From Rhizobium tibeticum (lineage in GTDB: Bacteria > Pseudomonadota > Alphaproteobacteria > Rhizobiales > Rhizobiaceae): DNA of 64,000 bases. Below, in pieces: positions 8,535 through 17,197 of this stretch. Below the pieces are notes generated by a model that did not search any database, was not told the DNA's origin, and was given only the letters and a program-made list of their open reading frames with translations. How positions within the stretch are numbered: the stretch's first letter is position 1; every line of letters starts with the position of its first letter. The DNA is taken from contig NZ_FOCV01000007.1 in NCBI RefSeq assembly GCF_900110205.1, positions 1 to 64,000 on the forward strand, in the 5' to 3' direction. Both the position numbers and the translations under genes were made by a program.

Positions 8535-10786
8535 GCCGCGTTCCTTTCCGGGATTCTCCCACCAGTGGCGGCGTGTCGATCCGGGTCTTTGCCGAATTGA
8601 ATCGCCATCAGTTCGGTGATGTCGTCCTCCCAACGCTGGGTGTGTAGCCATGAATTGTATTGGCTTGCCACGCCGCGCATGTAGTCCTCGCTGCGGCGGA
8701 TCGAGCGACGCTCGAAATGATACAGGCACGCTGCCGGTTCGTAGACTATCTGGAGCCCGAGGCGACGGATCTTGAGGCACAGGTCGCTGTCTTCGTAGTC
8801 GCCGATCACGTAGTCCTCGGTGTAACCACCAACGCTCTCGTAAGTGTCCCTGCGGGTCACGAGGCAAGCGCCGGTGACGCCGGGAACCTCGCGGGCATGT
8901 TGCGCCGGCGCGTAGTCGCGCGGCATGCCCTTGTGGAAATGGTGGTTCAGCCAGATCCCGCGCTGGTCGCGGCCGAAGTAGAGCCCGGCATGCTGCAGCG
9001 ATCCGTCTTCGAAAATCAGCTTCGGACCGATCGCGCCCAGGTTTGGCCTTTCCAGCAACGGACGCGACAACACTTGGAGCCAGCCTGGCGCTGACGGCAC
9101 AACATCCGAATTGAGCATCACCAGAATGGCGCCGCGTGCAAAACGTGCGCCGGCATTGCAAGCGCGCGCGTAGCCTCCGTTGCGATTCATCACGACGAAC
9201 TTCATCGCTAGTCCGTGCAGAAGGTGCAGGCCGCCCAGCAGGTGCTCCGTCTCGTCCTGAATTTCCGGGGAATCGAGGACATAGATGATCTCAGCGTTGT
9301 CGGCGAGCCACGGATCCGTGGCCATCCCGGATAACTGGAAACGCAGGAAGTCGAGAACCCGGTATAGTGGGACTACGATGGAAACGAGGGGCGCAACTTT
9401 GGGAATGCCGTAGTCTTTGGTGCGGCTGACCTCTATGGTCTTGCCCAATCGCCGCTCGACATTCTGCAAGGAGGGGGCGAGGATTGTACGGAAGGCGCGG
9501 TCGACCGCATGCTGCGGGGGCACGGCGCGAAGGAGGTGGTTTCGTTGCATTGCGGCCTCGAAGGCCTGAGGCTTCGGGACGAGAGCCATTGTCGCTCCAG
9601 AGGCGAGGCGCATCTGAAATCGTGGCTGCAGGAGCGGCCCGGGCGATTCCGTCAGAGGGACCCAGGCAACGAAACCGGTCACATCGGTCTTACTCTTTTC
9701 ATCGGTCCCTTGCGCCCATGCCGGAAATTCGTAGCTGTTCCCGTCGAGCGGCACGGCCGTGCCGTCCTCTTTGAGGTAATCGATGCCGGCGAAGGCGGTT
9801 GACGGCGCATGGAACCAGCCGCCGGCCAGAAGACCGCCGTCGAGCACCAGAGCGAGATCGACCTCTCCGGACGGATGCATCGATGACTTGGCGATCCGGC
9901 TTGTCGCCAGTGGTGCGCGAACTTGGAGGTCGATCGCCGTGGCCGCGCCGTTTTCCGGCAACGTGGCGAGCCGACGGACAATCATTTCGCGCAACTCCAC
10001 CGCCTGGCGGTTTTTATCCCACCAACTCTGAAGGCTGGAATAGCGAGACTTGCCGTCGGCGAGCTGGCGGATGGCGACGCCATTCTTGCTCAGAAGGACG
10101 ATGAGCAACGGAGGAGATGGGGAAGGCGCATCCGTGATGAAATGGCACGACCGCGAGCCGTGTTTCGCATTGCGCCCGAGGACAACCCTTACGGCCAAGC
10201 GTGTGATCGACGCCGCGCCGACCGCATAGATCGCTGTGATGTCGCCCAGATCCGGATTGATGGTCGTCTCAATCAGATGGCGCCCTTGCGCAACCTGACA
10301 CACGATGCTGGCGGACTGCGGTTCGGGTACGAGCACGTGAAGAGCGTCTTCAACCACCATGCTGAACAGATCGTCGCTGGCAATGCGGAAGGCGCTTCGC
10401 CACACAGTCAGGAGGTTGTTCACGAACTTGATGCGAGCATCTGGCGCGAGATCAGCGAATAGGGCCTCAACATCGAGCGGCGCGAGCATGCGCGCCGGCT
10501 GCATCACGATGGTATCAATCGTGCAGCCGTCTTCAGTGCAGATGTCTACGCTCTCCGGCTGCTTTCCTGGCCTCATCGCCCAGAACATGCGTTGCCGTCC
10601 GTTGCCAAGCGGGAGCGTCATGCTGACGAGCGGTACCGGCGACTGGTCCATGGACAACAGGCACCTTGTGGCTGAGGGAAGGGCTGGGGGGAGATCCAAG
10701 ATGAGGACGGCCAGATTGGCGCCGAGCCGAAAAATCTCTGCATTCCTGAAATCGCCCGTGGCGTTTATCGATACGTCGAACGTCAC
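8531..10786 (-). CDS. Large glycosyltransferase with GT2 C-terminal domain (wgeB-like)
   Basis: This is a 751-residue protein. Residues from about 470 form a GT-A family 2 glycosyltransferase: PLVSIVVPLYRVLDFLRFQL, then NGGYARACNAGARFARG, LMVLNSDV-type DXD region (ILVMLNSDVVP), and a GGYTEDYVIGDYEDSDLCLK acceptor motif. The first 470 residues have no recognised enzyme fold but contain a GWFHAPS module like that of the proteins at 3441 and 5711. It follows the RTX gene directly, as ExpE2/WgeB follows ExpE1/WgeA in S. meliloti. It probably acts at the cytoplasmic membrane face on the EPS repeat unit; the sugar is not known. Confidence 0.87.
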   Translation of the reverse strand: MTFDVSINATGDFRNAEIFRLGANLAVLILDLPPALPSATRCLLSMDQSPVPLVSMTLPLGNGRQRMFWAMRPGKQPESVDICTEDGCTIDTIVMQPARMLAPLDVEALFADLAPDARIKFVNNLLTVWRSAFRIASDDLFSMVVEDALHVLVPEPQSASIVCQVAQGRHLIETTINPDLGDITAIYAVGAASITRLAVRVVLGRNAKHGSRSCHFITDAPSPSPPLLIVLLSKNGVAIRQLADGKSRYSSLQSWWDKNRQAVELREMIVRRLATLPENGAATAIDLQVRAPLATSRIAKSSMHPSGEVDLALVLDGGLLAGGWFHAPSTAFAGIDYLKEDGTAVPLDGNSYEFPAWAQGTDEKSKTDVTGFVAWVPLTESPGPLLQPRFQMRLASGATMALVPKPQAFEAAMQRNHLLRAVPPQHAVDRAFRTILAPSLQNVERRLGKTIEVSRTKDYGIPKVAPLVSIVVPLYRVLDFLRFQLSGMATDPWLADNAEIIYVLDSPEIQDETEHLLGGLHLLHGLAMKFVVMNRNGGYARACNAGARFARGAILVMLNSDVVPSAPGWLQVLSRPLLERPNLGAIGPKLIFEDGSLQHAGLYFGRDQRGIWLNHHFHKGMPRDYAPAQHAREVPGVTGACLVTRRDTYESVGGYTEDYVIGDYEDSDLCLKIRRLGLQIVYEPAACLYHFERRSIRRSEDYMRGVASQYNSWLHTQRWEDDITELMAIQFGKDPDRHAATGGRIPERNAA

Positions 10787-10848
10787 ACGCTATCCTCTGA
10801 ATTGGAATGGCGCGCCCCACGGGAGGAAGCAGGGCGCGCGGTTCACGC

Positions 10849-11508
10849 TCAGTGAACTGTGAAGTAGTGCTCGGGATTTGCCTGGATGTCGTCGGCATCG
10901 ACATTGACCAGGGTGAGCGTGTCACCATGTCCGAGATCCACGACGACATTGCCGCCGACCTGGGTGATACGCGAGGCCAGGTCGTCGGGCGAAGACACGT
11001 CGAGGCCATTGATGCCCTTCGAGATCTGCAGCAGATCCTCGCCCGCGGTAAAGTCGAGAATGACGTCATTGCCGCCGCCGCCGTCGAAGACGAAGACGTC
11101 ATGGCCAGCACCGCCTGCCAACACATCGTTGCCGGCGCCGCCGTCGAGGATGTCGCCACCATCGCCGCCATAGAGGATGTCGTTGCCCTTGCCGCCGGAC
11201 AGAAGGTCGCTTCCGTGTCCCCCGAAAAGGATGTCGTTGCCCTTGTCGCCGTACAGAAAGTCATCACCCCAGCCGCCGACGAGGGTGTCGTGACCGTCTT
11301 CACCGTTCAGCAAGTCGCTGCCCTCACCGCCGAACAGGGTATCGTTTCCCTTTCCGCCGAACAGCAGGTCGTCACCATCATCACCGAACACGATGTCGTG
11401 TCCGTTGCCGCCGCTCACGAAATCATCGCCCCCATGGGCGCGAATGAAGTCGCTGAAACGGGAGCCGAACAGGGCGTCGTGGTATGCACCGCCTTCCAAT
11501 GTTGCCAT
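10849..11508 (-). CDS. wgeA: Secreted RTX calcium-binding protein (WgeA/ExpE1 type)
   Basis: This 219-residue acidic protein is dominated by about twelve glycine-aspartate nonapeptides (such as GGKGNDTLF and GGHGSDLLS) from residue 25 to 140. These fold as a calcium beta-roll after export. It has no N-terminal signal peptide. The C-terminal 75 residues (VILDFTAGEDLLQI, then LTLVNVDADDI) have the usual form of an uncleaved type I secretion signal. The matching ATPase and adaptor lie just upstream at 11783-14940. AGGAGAGG precedes ATG 11508. In S. meliloti the equivalent protein is encoded in the galactoglucan locus and is thought to assist EPS II or surface interactions. Expression is probably switched by the regulator at 15137 through the palindrome at 11726. 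Confidence 0.88.
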   Translation of the reverse strand: MATLEGGAYHDALFGSRFSDFIRAHGGDDFVSGGNGHDIVFGDDGDDLLFGGKGNDTLFGGEGSDLLNGEDGHDTLVGGWGDDFLYGDKGNDILFGGHGSDLLSGGKGNDILYGGDGGDILDGGAGNDVLAGGAGHDVFVFDGGGGNDVILDFTAGEDLLQISKGINGLDVSSPDDLASRITQVGGNVVVDLGHGDTLTLVNVDADDIQANPEHYFTVH

Positions 11509-11725
11509 CTGCCTCTCCTCTTCAGGTTTCTATGCACGCGTTGCTCGCACGGGGTGCGACAATTGCGCGCCAGGAATGTGCATTGCAACAAAGAACAACG
11601 CAAGCGTCCCATGAAGAGAAAACGTCTATTTTTGAGAAATAAATTTCTTATTTTAAGTCATGTTGGTACATTGTTTCATAAATGTCGGCTTTTATAATGT
11701 AAAATACCCGCAGTTTACTTGGAAA

Positions 11726-11746
11726 TAACTTCAAAAATTGAAACAA
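11726..11746. promoter_or_regulatory. WggR/ExpG-type palindrome, site 2
   Basis: AACTTCAA-AAA-TTGAAAC: the inner five-base arms pair perfectly and the outer bases less well. It sits in the AT-rich 275-base gap (11509-11782) between the secretion adaptor gene and the RTX gene, 218 bases before the RTX start. That is where the ExpE1 promoter site is expected from the S. meliloti layout. A second small palindrome, AGAAAT-AA-ATTTCT, is at 11635-11648. Confidence 0.55.
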
Positions 11747-11782
11747 ACTACAATTGAGATGTCGCGAGTTTATGCTCATTTC

Positions 11783-13183
11783 CTAGTCTTCTCTGAAGGC
11801 ACGATTGAAACTCTCGGCGACGGGAGAGGTAAGGTATTCGATCGCAAGGCGTGACTTGTGGATGATCAGCACCTCCGCGGGCATGCCGGGATAGAGGCGG
11901 ACATCGGGGTTTGCGTTGAAGGACGACGCGTCGATTTTGGCGCGCGCGACGAAAAACGCGGAATTTGACTTCTCATCGACCGACTGGTCCGCGGCGACAT
12001 ATGTGATGGCGCCTTCCATGGGCAGGCGGGAACGCTGATTATAGGCTGTCAACCGGATTTGCGTTTTGGAGCCCACGGCGATGCTGTCGATGTCACGAGG
12101 ATTGACGCGCATTTCGATCAGGAGCGGCTCGTTTTCCGGAACGATCTCGAGCAGAGGCTGGCCGGGCGTGACCGCGCTGCCAGGGGTGCGCAAGAAGATG
12201 TTGCTGATGATCCCGTCCTGCGGAGAGCGGATCTCAAGACGCCGCAGCACGTCTTTTGAAGCCGTGATCTGCTCTTCGACATCCGCGAGCTCGACGCGCG
12301 CCGTCGTGATTTCGCCGGCAATCGTCGACTGAAACTCGCTTTCGATCCCGGTCAGCGCAAGCTGTGCGCCCGCTGCGGCCTTTTCTGCCCGGGCCCTGTC
12401 GCCGGCGAGTTCGCTCCGCTCCCGCGTAACCCCGCTGAGCCGGGCCTCGATCTCGATGAGTTGCGTGCGCGATACGGCGCCTTTTTTCTCCAACGTCGCC
12501 AACGCCGACCGCTGCTCGTTGATGAGGCCGAGCTGCTGGTCGGTCGCCTCGATCTGGATGCCGAGTGATTTCGCTTGTTCGAGGTACTCCTCGATGGTTT
12601 TTCTCTGGACCTCTATCCGCCCGGCCTGCATCTCGCGCCGCTTTTCGAAAAACACCGTCTCCGCCCTGATGGCGTCGTCGACGGCGACGTCCTCGGCATC
12701 GCCGAGTTCAGGTGGAAAGATGATCCGCGGCATGTTGGTCTGCTCGTCCTTCAATCGCGCCAGTTTCGCGATCAGGCCGATGCGCCGGATTTGGAGTGAC
12801 CGCAGGCTGGAACGGGCGCGTGTATCCTCCAACTCGATCAGGGGTTGTCCGGCGGACACCTTGTCGCCCTCCTGAACCCGCAACCGGCTCATGACGCCGC
12901 CTTCGAAATGGCTGACGGTCTTTCGCTTCGAATCGACGATGACCGTGCCGCTGGCGACCGTCGCGCTGCTGAGTTCGGTCGAAAGCGCCCAGGCAAAAAA
13001 ACCACCGAAGGACACCACGATCGTGGCGATCCCCGAGATGACAAGACGGCGGAGCGGCGAGCGGGTATCAAATTGGTCGAATTCCAGGTCCGGAGGGCTG
13101 ACACTCAGCGGCACCGGCTGATGCGTCTGTAGACGCCGTTCGGAAAGGTCGGGGCTGGCTGCAAGGGGCTTCTTCTCCGTCAT
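11783..13183 (-). CDS. wgdB: Type I secretion membrane-fusion protein (WgdB/ExpD2, PrtE type)
   Basis: This 466-residue HlyD-family adaptor links the inner-membrane ATPase to an outer-membrane TolC-type channel. It has a short cytosolic N-terminus, one transmembrane helix at about 48-68 (VISGIATIVVSFGGFFAWAL), a biotinyl-lipoyl half motif (HFEGGVMSRLRVQEGDKVSAG), a long alpha-hairpin coiled coil (about 115-300), a returning barrel (RSPQDGIISNI, PGSAVTPGQPLLEIVP) and a C-terminal domain. ATG 13183 overlaps the stop of the ATPase gene by four bases, so the two are translationally coupled. No TolC gene is present in the window. It probably exports the RTX protein and, by analogy, takes part in EPS II secretion. 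Confidence 0.92.
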   Translation of the reverse strand: MTEKKPLAASPDLSERRLQTHQPVPLSVSPPDLEFDQFDTRSPLRRLVISGIATIVVSFGGFFAWALSTELSSATVASGTVIVDSKRKTVSHFEGGVMSRLRVQEGDKVSAGQPLIELEDTRARSSLRSLQIRRIGLIAKLARLKDEQTNMPRIIFPPELGDAEDVAVDDAIRAETVFFEKRREMQAGRIEVQRKTIEEYLEQAKSLGIQIEATDQQLGLINEQRSALATLEKKGAVSRTQLIEIEARLSGVTRERSELAGDRARAEKAAAGAQLALTGIESEFQSTIAGEITTARVELADVEEQITASKDVLRRLEIRSPQDGIISNIFLRTPGSAVTPGQPLLEIVPENEPLLIEMRVNPRDIDSIAVGSKTQIRLTAYNQRSRLPMEGAITYVAADQSVDEKSNSAFFVARAKIDASSFNANPDVRLYPGMPAEVLIIHKSRLAIEYLTSPVAESFNRAFRED

Positions 13184-14940
13184 TGCGCAGCCACCTCGCG
13201 GCGTGCTTCGCCCGCCGTTGTGGCTGGAACCACGTCCGTGCGCGGCCCGAACTGCGTGACGCGGCCGTTTTCAAGCACGAGCAGTTTGTCGGCGACCTGC
13301 ATGATGGCTGGCCTATGGGCGATTATAATGACGATGGCGCCGTCGTCGCGCGCGTGCTGGATCGCGCGGATAAGGGCCCGCTCGCCAATCGCGTCCAGGT
13401 TTGCGTTCGGCTCGTCGAGCACGATGAGGCGAGGCCGGTTGTAGAGGCAACGTGCCAACGCTATGCGCTGCCGCTGTCCTCCCGAAAGGGTCAGGTGTCC
13501 GTCACCGACGGGCGTATCGTAGCCCAGTGGCAGGCGTCCGATCATCTCGTGGATGTCGGCCAATCGCGCCGCCTCCAGCACCTTGTATGGATCGCTGTCC
13601 GCCATCCGCCCAATGTTTTCTCGAATCGAGCCCTCCAAGAGGGAGACGGATTGCGGTAGATATCCGACCACTTGGCCGAACGAACTGCGCTCCCAGAGAT
13701 AGGTGTTGTTGCCGTCGAGGAAGACACCGCCTGACGTGGGGCGCAAGATCCCGACCAGCAGCCGGGCGAGGGTCGATTTGCCAGCCGCGGAGGGACCGAC
13801 CACACCCAGGACCTCGCCCGGGGAGAGGGAGAACGAAATGCCCTTGATGATCGGCACATCCAGCCCCGGGGCTGCGTAAACCAGTTTGTCGACGACGATG
13901 TCGCCAGACGAATGCGGCGTGGGCATCGTTTGGCGAATAGCAAGGTCCGCCTTGAGGGTGGCCTCAAGGCGACGCCAGCCTGCGATCGCCAGCACCCATT
14001 GCCGCCAATTGTCGATGACCGAATCGAAAGGTATCAGGAGGCGTCCGACAAGGATGCTCGATGCCATCATTGCGCCGGGCGTGATTGCCTGCTCCAGCAC
14101 CAGGAACGCTCCGGCCGCCAGGGTGATGATCTGGATGGAATAGCGGAGGCTGCGGGTGATGGACGACATCGCCTTGCTCCTGCTCCCACTCGCTTCAAAG
14201 CCGTCGAGGGCTTGCATTTGCAGGGCGCGCCAACGATTCGCCAGAGCCGGCAGCATGCCCATTGCCTCGATAGCCTCGGCATGTCTGAGTGATGCGCCAA
14301 TCTTCGAGATAGCTTCAACATTTGTCTGGTTCGCTTCCTTGGTGAGTTGGCGTGTCAGCATGTCCGTGATCAGGCCGCCGCAAAGGAGCAGCGTCGCGGA
14401 GACGGCCCCGATGAGGCCAAACAGCGGATGCAGAACGAAAAGGGCGCCGAGAAAGATCGGTGACCACGCCGCGTCGAGGGGCGCGGTTACCGCTGACGAG
14501 GTCAGGAAGCTTCGCAGTTCCGCGATGTCCCGAAGCGACTGGGTCGCGCGCGACAGGCCCTGGTCAACGGAGGCCTGAACGGCGGCGGCAAGGACTGGCA
14601 TGTTTAAACGGCGCACGAGTGCGCCACCGATGGCTTGGAAGGAGAGGGCGCGGATGAATTCCAGAACACCGAGCACCACAAGGGCGCCGATCGCCAAAAT
14701 CATGAGCATGACCAGTGTCTCCATGCTCTGACTGTTGAGGACCCTGTCATGAACTTGCAGCATGAAAATGGGCATCGTAAGTTGCAGCAAATTCAGGCAC
14801 ACGCTAAGCGCCGCCGCATATATTAGCCCGGACACGAATACGCGCTTCCCTTGCGCGATCAGCAAGCCTGGGTTGTTTTTATCGTTGCCTCCCAATGATT
14901 GACCCTTGCTTCTTGTCTCATTTTGAACAGTATCACGCAT
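13180..14940 (-). CDS. wgdA: Type I secretion ABC ATPase/permease (WgdA/ExpD1, PrtD type)
   Basis: This 586-residue PrtD-family half transporter has an N-terminal membrane domain with several helices (about 35-310) and a C-terminal nucleotide-binding domain. The latter has Walker A GPSAAGKST (about 382-390), the Q-loop VGYLPQ, the signature LSGGQRQRIALARCL and Walker B LIVLDEP, then the switch His in IIAHRP. There is no N-terminal C39 peptidase, as expected for RTX exporters. I chose ATG 14940 (AAGG upstream), since the earlier start at 15063 would place the coding region over the promoter region. It diverges from the MarR gene across a shared operator at 15096-15114. Confidence 0.92.
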   Translation of the reverse strand: MRDTVQNETRSKGQSLGGNDKNNPGLLIAQGKRVFVSGLIYAAALSVCLNLLQLTMPIFMLQVHDRVLNSQSMETLVMLMILAIGALVVLGVLEFIRALSFQAIGGALVRRLNMPVLAAAVQASVDQGLSRATQSLRDIAELRSFLTSSAVTAPLDAAWSPIFLGALFVLHPLFGLIGAVSATLLLCGGLITDMLTRQLTKEANQTNVEAISKIGASLRHAEAIEAMGMLPALANRWRALQMQALDGFEASGSRSKAMSSITRSLRYSIQIITLAAGAFLVLEQAITPGAMMASSILVGRLLIPFDSVIDNWRQWVLAIAGWRRLEATLKADLAIRQTMPTPHSSGDIVVDKLVYAAPGLDVPIIKGISFSLSPGEVLGVVGPSAAGKSTLARLLVGILRPTSGGVFLDGNNTYLWERSSFGQVVGYLPQSVSLLEGSIRENIGRMADSDPYKVLEAARLADIHEMIGRLPLGYDTPVGDGHLTLSGGQRQRIALARCLYNRPRLIVLDEPNANLDAIGERALIRAIQHARDDGAIVIIIAHRPAIMQVADKLLVLENGRVTQFGPRTDVVPATTAGEARREVAAQ

Positions 14941-15095
14941 GGCGATTTGCCTTGAATTAACGTTGTGGCCATCTGCCGGAGGACGGAATTGGTTATAACC
15001 GGGCGGGAGTGTAGTATTGCTTCGACCAATCTGGCATAGAAGGGCGGGGGTGTGCAAGGTCACACTAATTGTGGTCGATGGACATATTTGAAGAT

Positions 15096-15114
15096 TACTT
15101 CAATTTTTGAAGTA
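15096..15114. promoter_or_regulatory. WggR/ExpG-type palindrome, site 3 (perfect copy)
   Basis: TACTTCAA-TTT-TTGAAGTA is a perfect 8-base inverted repeat between the divergent wgdA-type and wggR-type genes. A further half site TTGAAG is at 15088. The centre lies 32 bases before the regulator start. This is the best copy of the motif and the reference for the other three sites. Confidence 0.75.
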
Positions 15115-15136
15115 GTTTTCCAACACGGAGAATATA

Positions 15137-15709
15137 GTGAACGACGATAGTGTGCTTAATCCTTCCGATCTGAATGACGATCTGAGAATTGGAAATAGGG
15201 GGCGGGCTGTGCAAGCAGATCCCGGGCATGCTCAAGATCTCGAGTTCGGTGACCTCCGGCAGATTACGTATTTTGAGCTCGCTCGCCTCATGGAGCGGGC
15301 AAGTCGACGGTTTTCAGGCTTGATCCGCGCAGAGCTCACCAAGCTTCGTGTAGATGATGTTGGGCCGGCACAGGCGATGATACTGCTCGCAATCGGCGAT
15401 TCGGAGCTTTCGGTCGCCGAGCTTCTGGAGCGTGGGCATTATGTTGGTTCCAATGTTTCCTACTATTTGAAGCAGCTTGTTGACGGCGACTACATTGATC
15501 GCGTCGCCTCCCAGCGCGACAAGCGGTCCGCACGCATCAAGCTGACGGAGAAGGGGAGGCAGCTTAGGGCAAATCTCCGCGACGCGGCGACGGCCTACGA
15601 GCGTGCGGTGAAACGTGGTGATCAGGATCAACGGATGCTTGAGACGGCCTTCCAGACGCTGCACGAGCTTGAACTGGCCTGGGCCAACGCTTCACGGTTC
15701 GGCGTCTAA
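15137..15709 (+). CDS. wggR: MarR-family regulator of EPS genes (WggR/ExpG type)
   Basis: This 190-residue protein starts at GTG 15137 (ACGGAGAA six bases upstream). It has a 45-residue N-terminal extension, then a MarR winged-helix domain: ERASRRFSGLIRAELTKL, VAELLERGHYVGSNVSYYLKQLV as the helix-turn-helix, and the wing RDKRSARIKLTEKG. A C-terminal dimerisation helix follows. In S. meliloti the equivalent ExpG/WggR activates the galactoglucan operons by binding a conserved palindrome before expA1, expG/expD1 and expE1. Here palindromes occur at the matching places (17008, 15096, 11726) and one more at 663. Placement in its own promoter suggests autoregulation. Confidence 0.88.
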   Translation: MNDDSVLNPSDLNDDLRIGNRGRAVQADPGHAQDLEFGDLRQITYFELARLMERASRRFSGLIRAELTKLRVDDVGPAQAMILLAIGDSELSVAELLERGHYVGSNVSYYLKQLVDGDYIDRVASQRDKRSARIKLTEKGRQLRANLRDAATAYERAVKRGDQDQRMLETAFQTLHELELAWANASRFGV

Positions 15710-15753
15710 GCGGTGAGTGGTGCCGTGGGACTGGCCAAGGCGGACTAGACGCG

Positions 15754-16989
15754 ATGCATGTGGCGTTTGTTCATCGCAGGGGCTTCGGCCAGTTCGCTGC
15801 CCTTGCCGCTCAACTCGCGCAGGCGGGCAATGAGGTCAGCCTTATCACCGAGACCATAGACCGGAAGATCCCATCCGTTCGGGTCGTTCGACATCGAACG
15901 GAACCAGGCCCGCGCGCAAATCCGCACATGGCCCGGCACATGGGTATTCCGGATCACCACGCGCGAATCGGCCATCGTGTTGCCGAAACGCTCGATGCCA
16001 TGGTGCGGCAAGGGCTAGCGCCGGACGTTGTCGTCGGCCATATCGGCTGGGGCAGCATGATGTTCTTGAAAGACGTGCTGCCACAGGTGCCCGCATTGGG
16101 ATATTGCGAGTTCTTCTACCGGCCGCAAGGCGCCGACATCGGGTTTTCGCCCGACGATCAGCCGGATCTGGAGACGCGCAAGAGGCTGCGCCTGCGCAAC
16201 ATCGCGCAGCTCTTGTCCCTCGAGGCCATTGAGGCGGGTATCAGCCCCACCCATTGGCAGAAAAGCCTGTATCCCACCGATGCCCAGGGGCGCATTTCAG
16301 TGTGCCACGAGGGTATCGATACGGTGCGGTTTCGACCGGATCCGACAGCATCGGTGACGCTTCCGGATGGACGTGTGCTCACTGCAGGCGGGCCTCCGAT
16401 TGTCACCTTCGTCGCGCGCGACCTCGAGCCGTACCGCGGATTTCCACAGGCTTTGGAGGCTGCCGCCAAGGTTGCGCGGCAATGTCGCGATGCGCTCTTC
16501 GTTTTCGTCGGCGGAGATGGCGTCAGCTATGGTGTGCCCCCGCCAGGCGGTGGGGCCTGGAAGGACCATCTCCTGGAGACGCTGGATATGCCACGGGAGA
16601 ATATCCTCTTCCCCGGCGTGGTGCCGCATTCCGTTTTGCGGCGGCTTTACCAGATTTCGTCCGCGCACCTCTACCTGACCTATCCATTCGTTTTGTCTTG
16701 GTCGGTGCTGGAGGCAATGGCGTGCGGAGCCCTGGTCATTGGGTCGGATACCGCTCCTGTCCAGGAAGTTATACGCGACGGCCGGAACGGCCTGTTGGTG
16801 CCATTTTTTGACACGGACGCACTTGCCAAGGCCATTCTCGACGCCCTGAAGGAGCCGGAACGCTATTTCGGGATGCGCGCAGCGGCGCGCCGGACGGTCG
16901 AAAATCGCTTCCGGCTGACGGACTGCCTCGATCGGCAATGGGATATTCTCGAAGGTTTGATCGGAAAATCGTTTATTCGTCGCTCGTGA
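15754..16989 (+). CDS. GT4-family glycosyltransferase (WgcA/ExpC-like)
   Basis: This 411-residue GT-B glycosyltransferase has an N-terminal acceptor domain starting MHVAFVHRRGFGQFAALAAQLA. A C-terminal donor domain has FVARDLEPYRGFPQALEAA, VFVGGDGVSYG and the EX7E-type region SWSVLEAMACGALVIGSD, followed by VQEVIRDGRNGLLVPFFD. It lies 44 bases after the regulator, matching the position and length of ExpC/WgcA in the S. meliloti EPS II locus. It probably adds a hexose to the growing repeat unit in the cytoplasm. The start codon has only a weak ribosome site, so translation may depend on read-through from the regulator transcript. Confidence 0.88.
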   Translation: MHVAFVHRRGFGQFAALAAQLAQAGNEVSLITETIDRKIPSVRVVRHRTEPGPRANPHMARHMGIPDHHARIGHRVAETLDAMVRQGLAPDVVVGHIGWGSMMFLKDVLPQVPALGYCEFFYRPQGADIGFSPDDQPDLETRKRLRLRNIAQLLSLEAIEAGISPTHWQKSLYPTDAQGRISVCHEGIDTVRFRPDPTASVTLPDGRVLTAGGPPIVTFVARDLEPYRGFPQALEAAAKVARQCRDALFVFVGGDGVSYGVPPPGGGAWKDHLLETLDMPRENILFPGVVPHSVLRRLYQISSAHLYLTYPFVLSWSVLEAMACGALVIGSDTAPVQEVIRDGRNGLLVPFFDTDALAKAILDALKEPERYFGMRAAARRTVENRFRLTDCLDRQWDILEGLIGKSFIRRS

Positions 16990-17007
16990 ATGAGAATAAT
17001 CAATTAT

Positions 17008-17026
17008 TACTTTGATTTTTAAAGTA
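17008..17026. promoter_or_regulatory. WggR/ExpG-type palindrome, site 4
   Basis: TACTTTGA-TTT-TTAAAGTA has the same geometry as site 3, with one mismatched pair within the eight-base arms. It is in the AT-rich gap before the 17198-24905 operon, which corresponds to the wga (expA) operon promoter. Confidence 0.6.
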
Positions 17027-17197
17027 TATCTGAAGTTATTTTCTTATAAGTTGTCGATTTTTATTATTGTGCACCGCAATCGTAGTTGTTAGATTCTTGC
17101 TCGTGACGCCGCGATGATTTGAGAAAGAAACTGATTGTCTGGCGTCGTTGGTTCTTGTTCCGAAACAATTCTTCAGAGGCCGAAAGTGCGAGAGTTG

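Noticed and set aside
8535..9161. Long N-terminal extension of the methyltransferase frame
   Set aside because: It lies wholly inside the GT2 gene in another frame, and the GTG overlapping that gene's stop gives a normal-length methyltransferase.
10849..11508. Regular repeats that could be taken for a CRISPR or tandem-repeat array
   Set aside because: They are degenerate 27-base units coding for calcium-binding nonapeptides in one open frame, so they are protein repeats.
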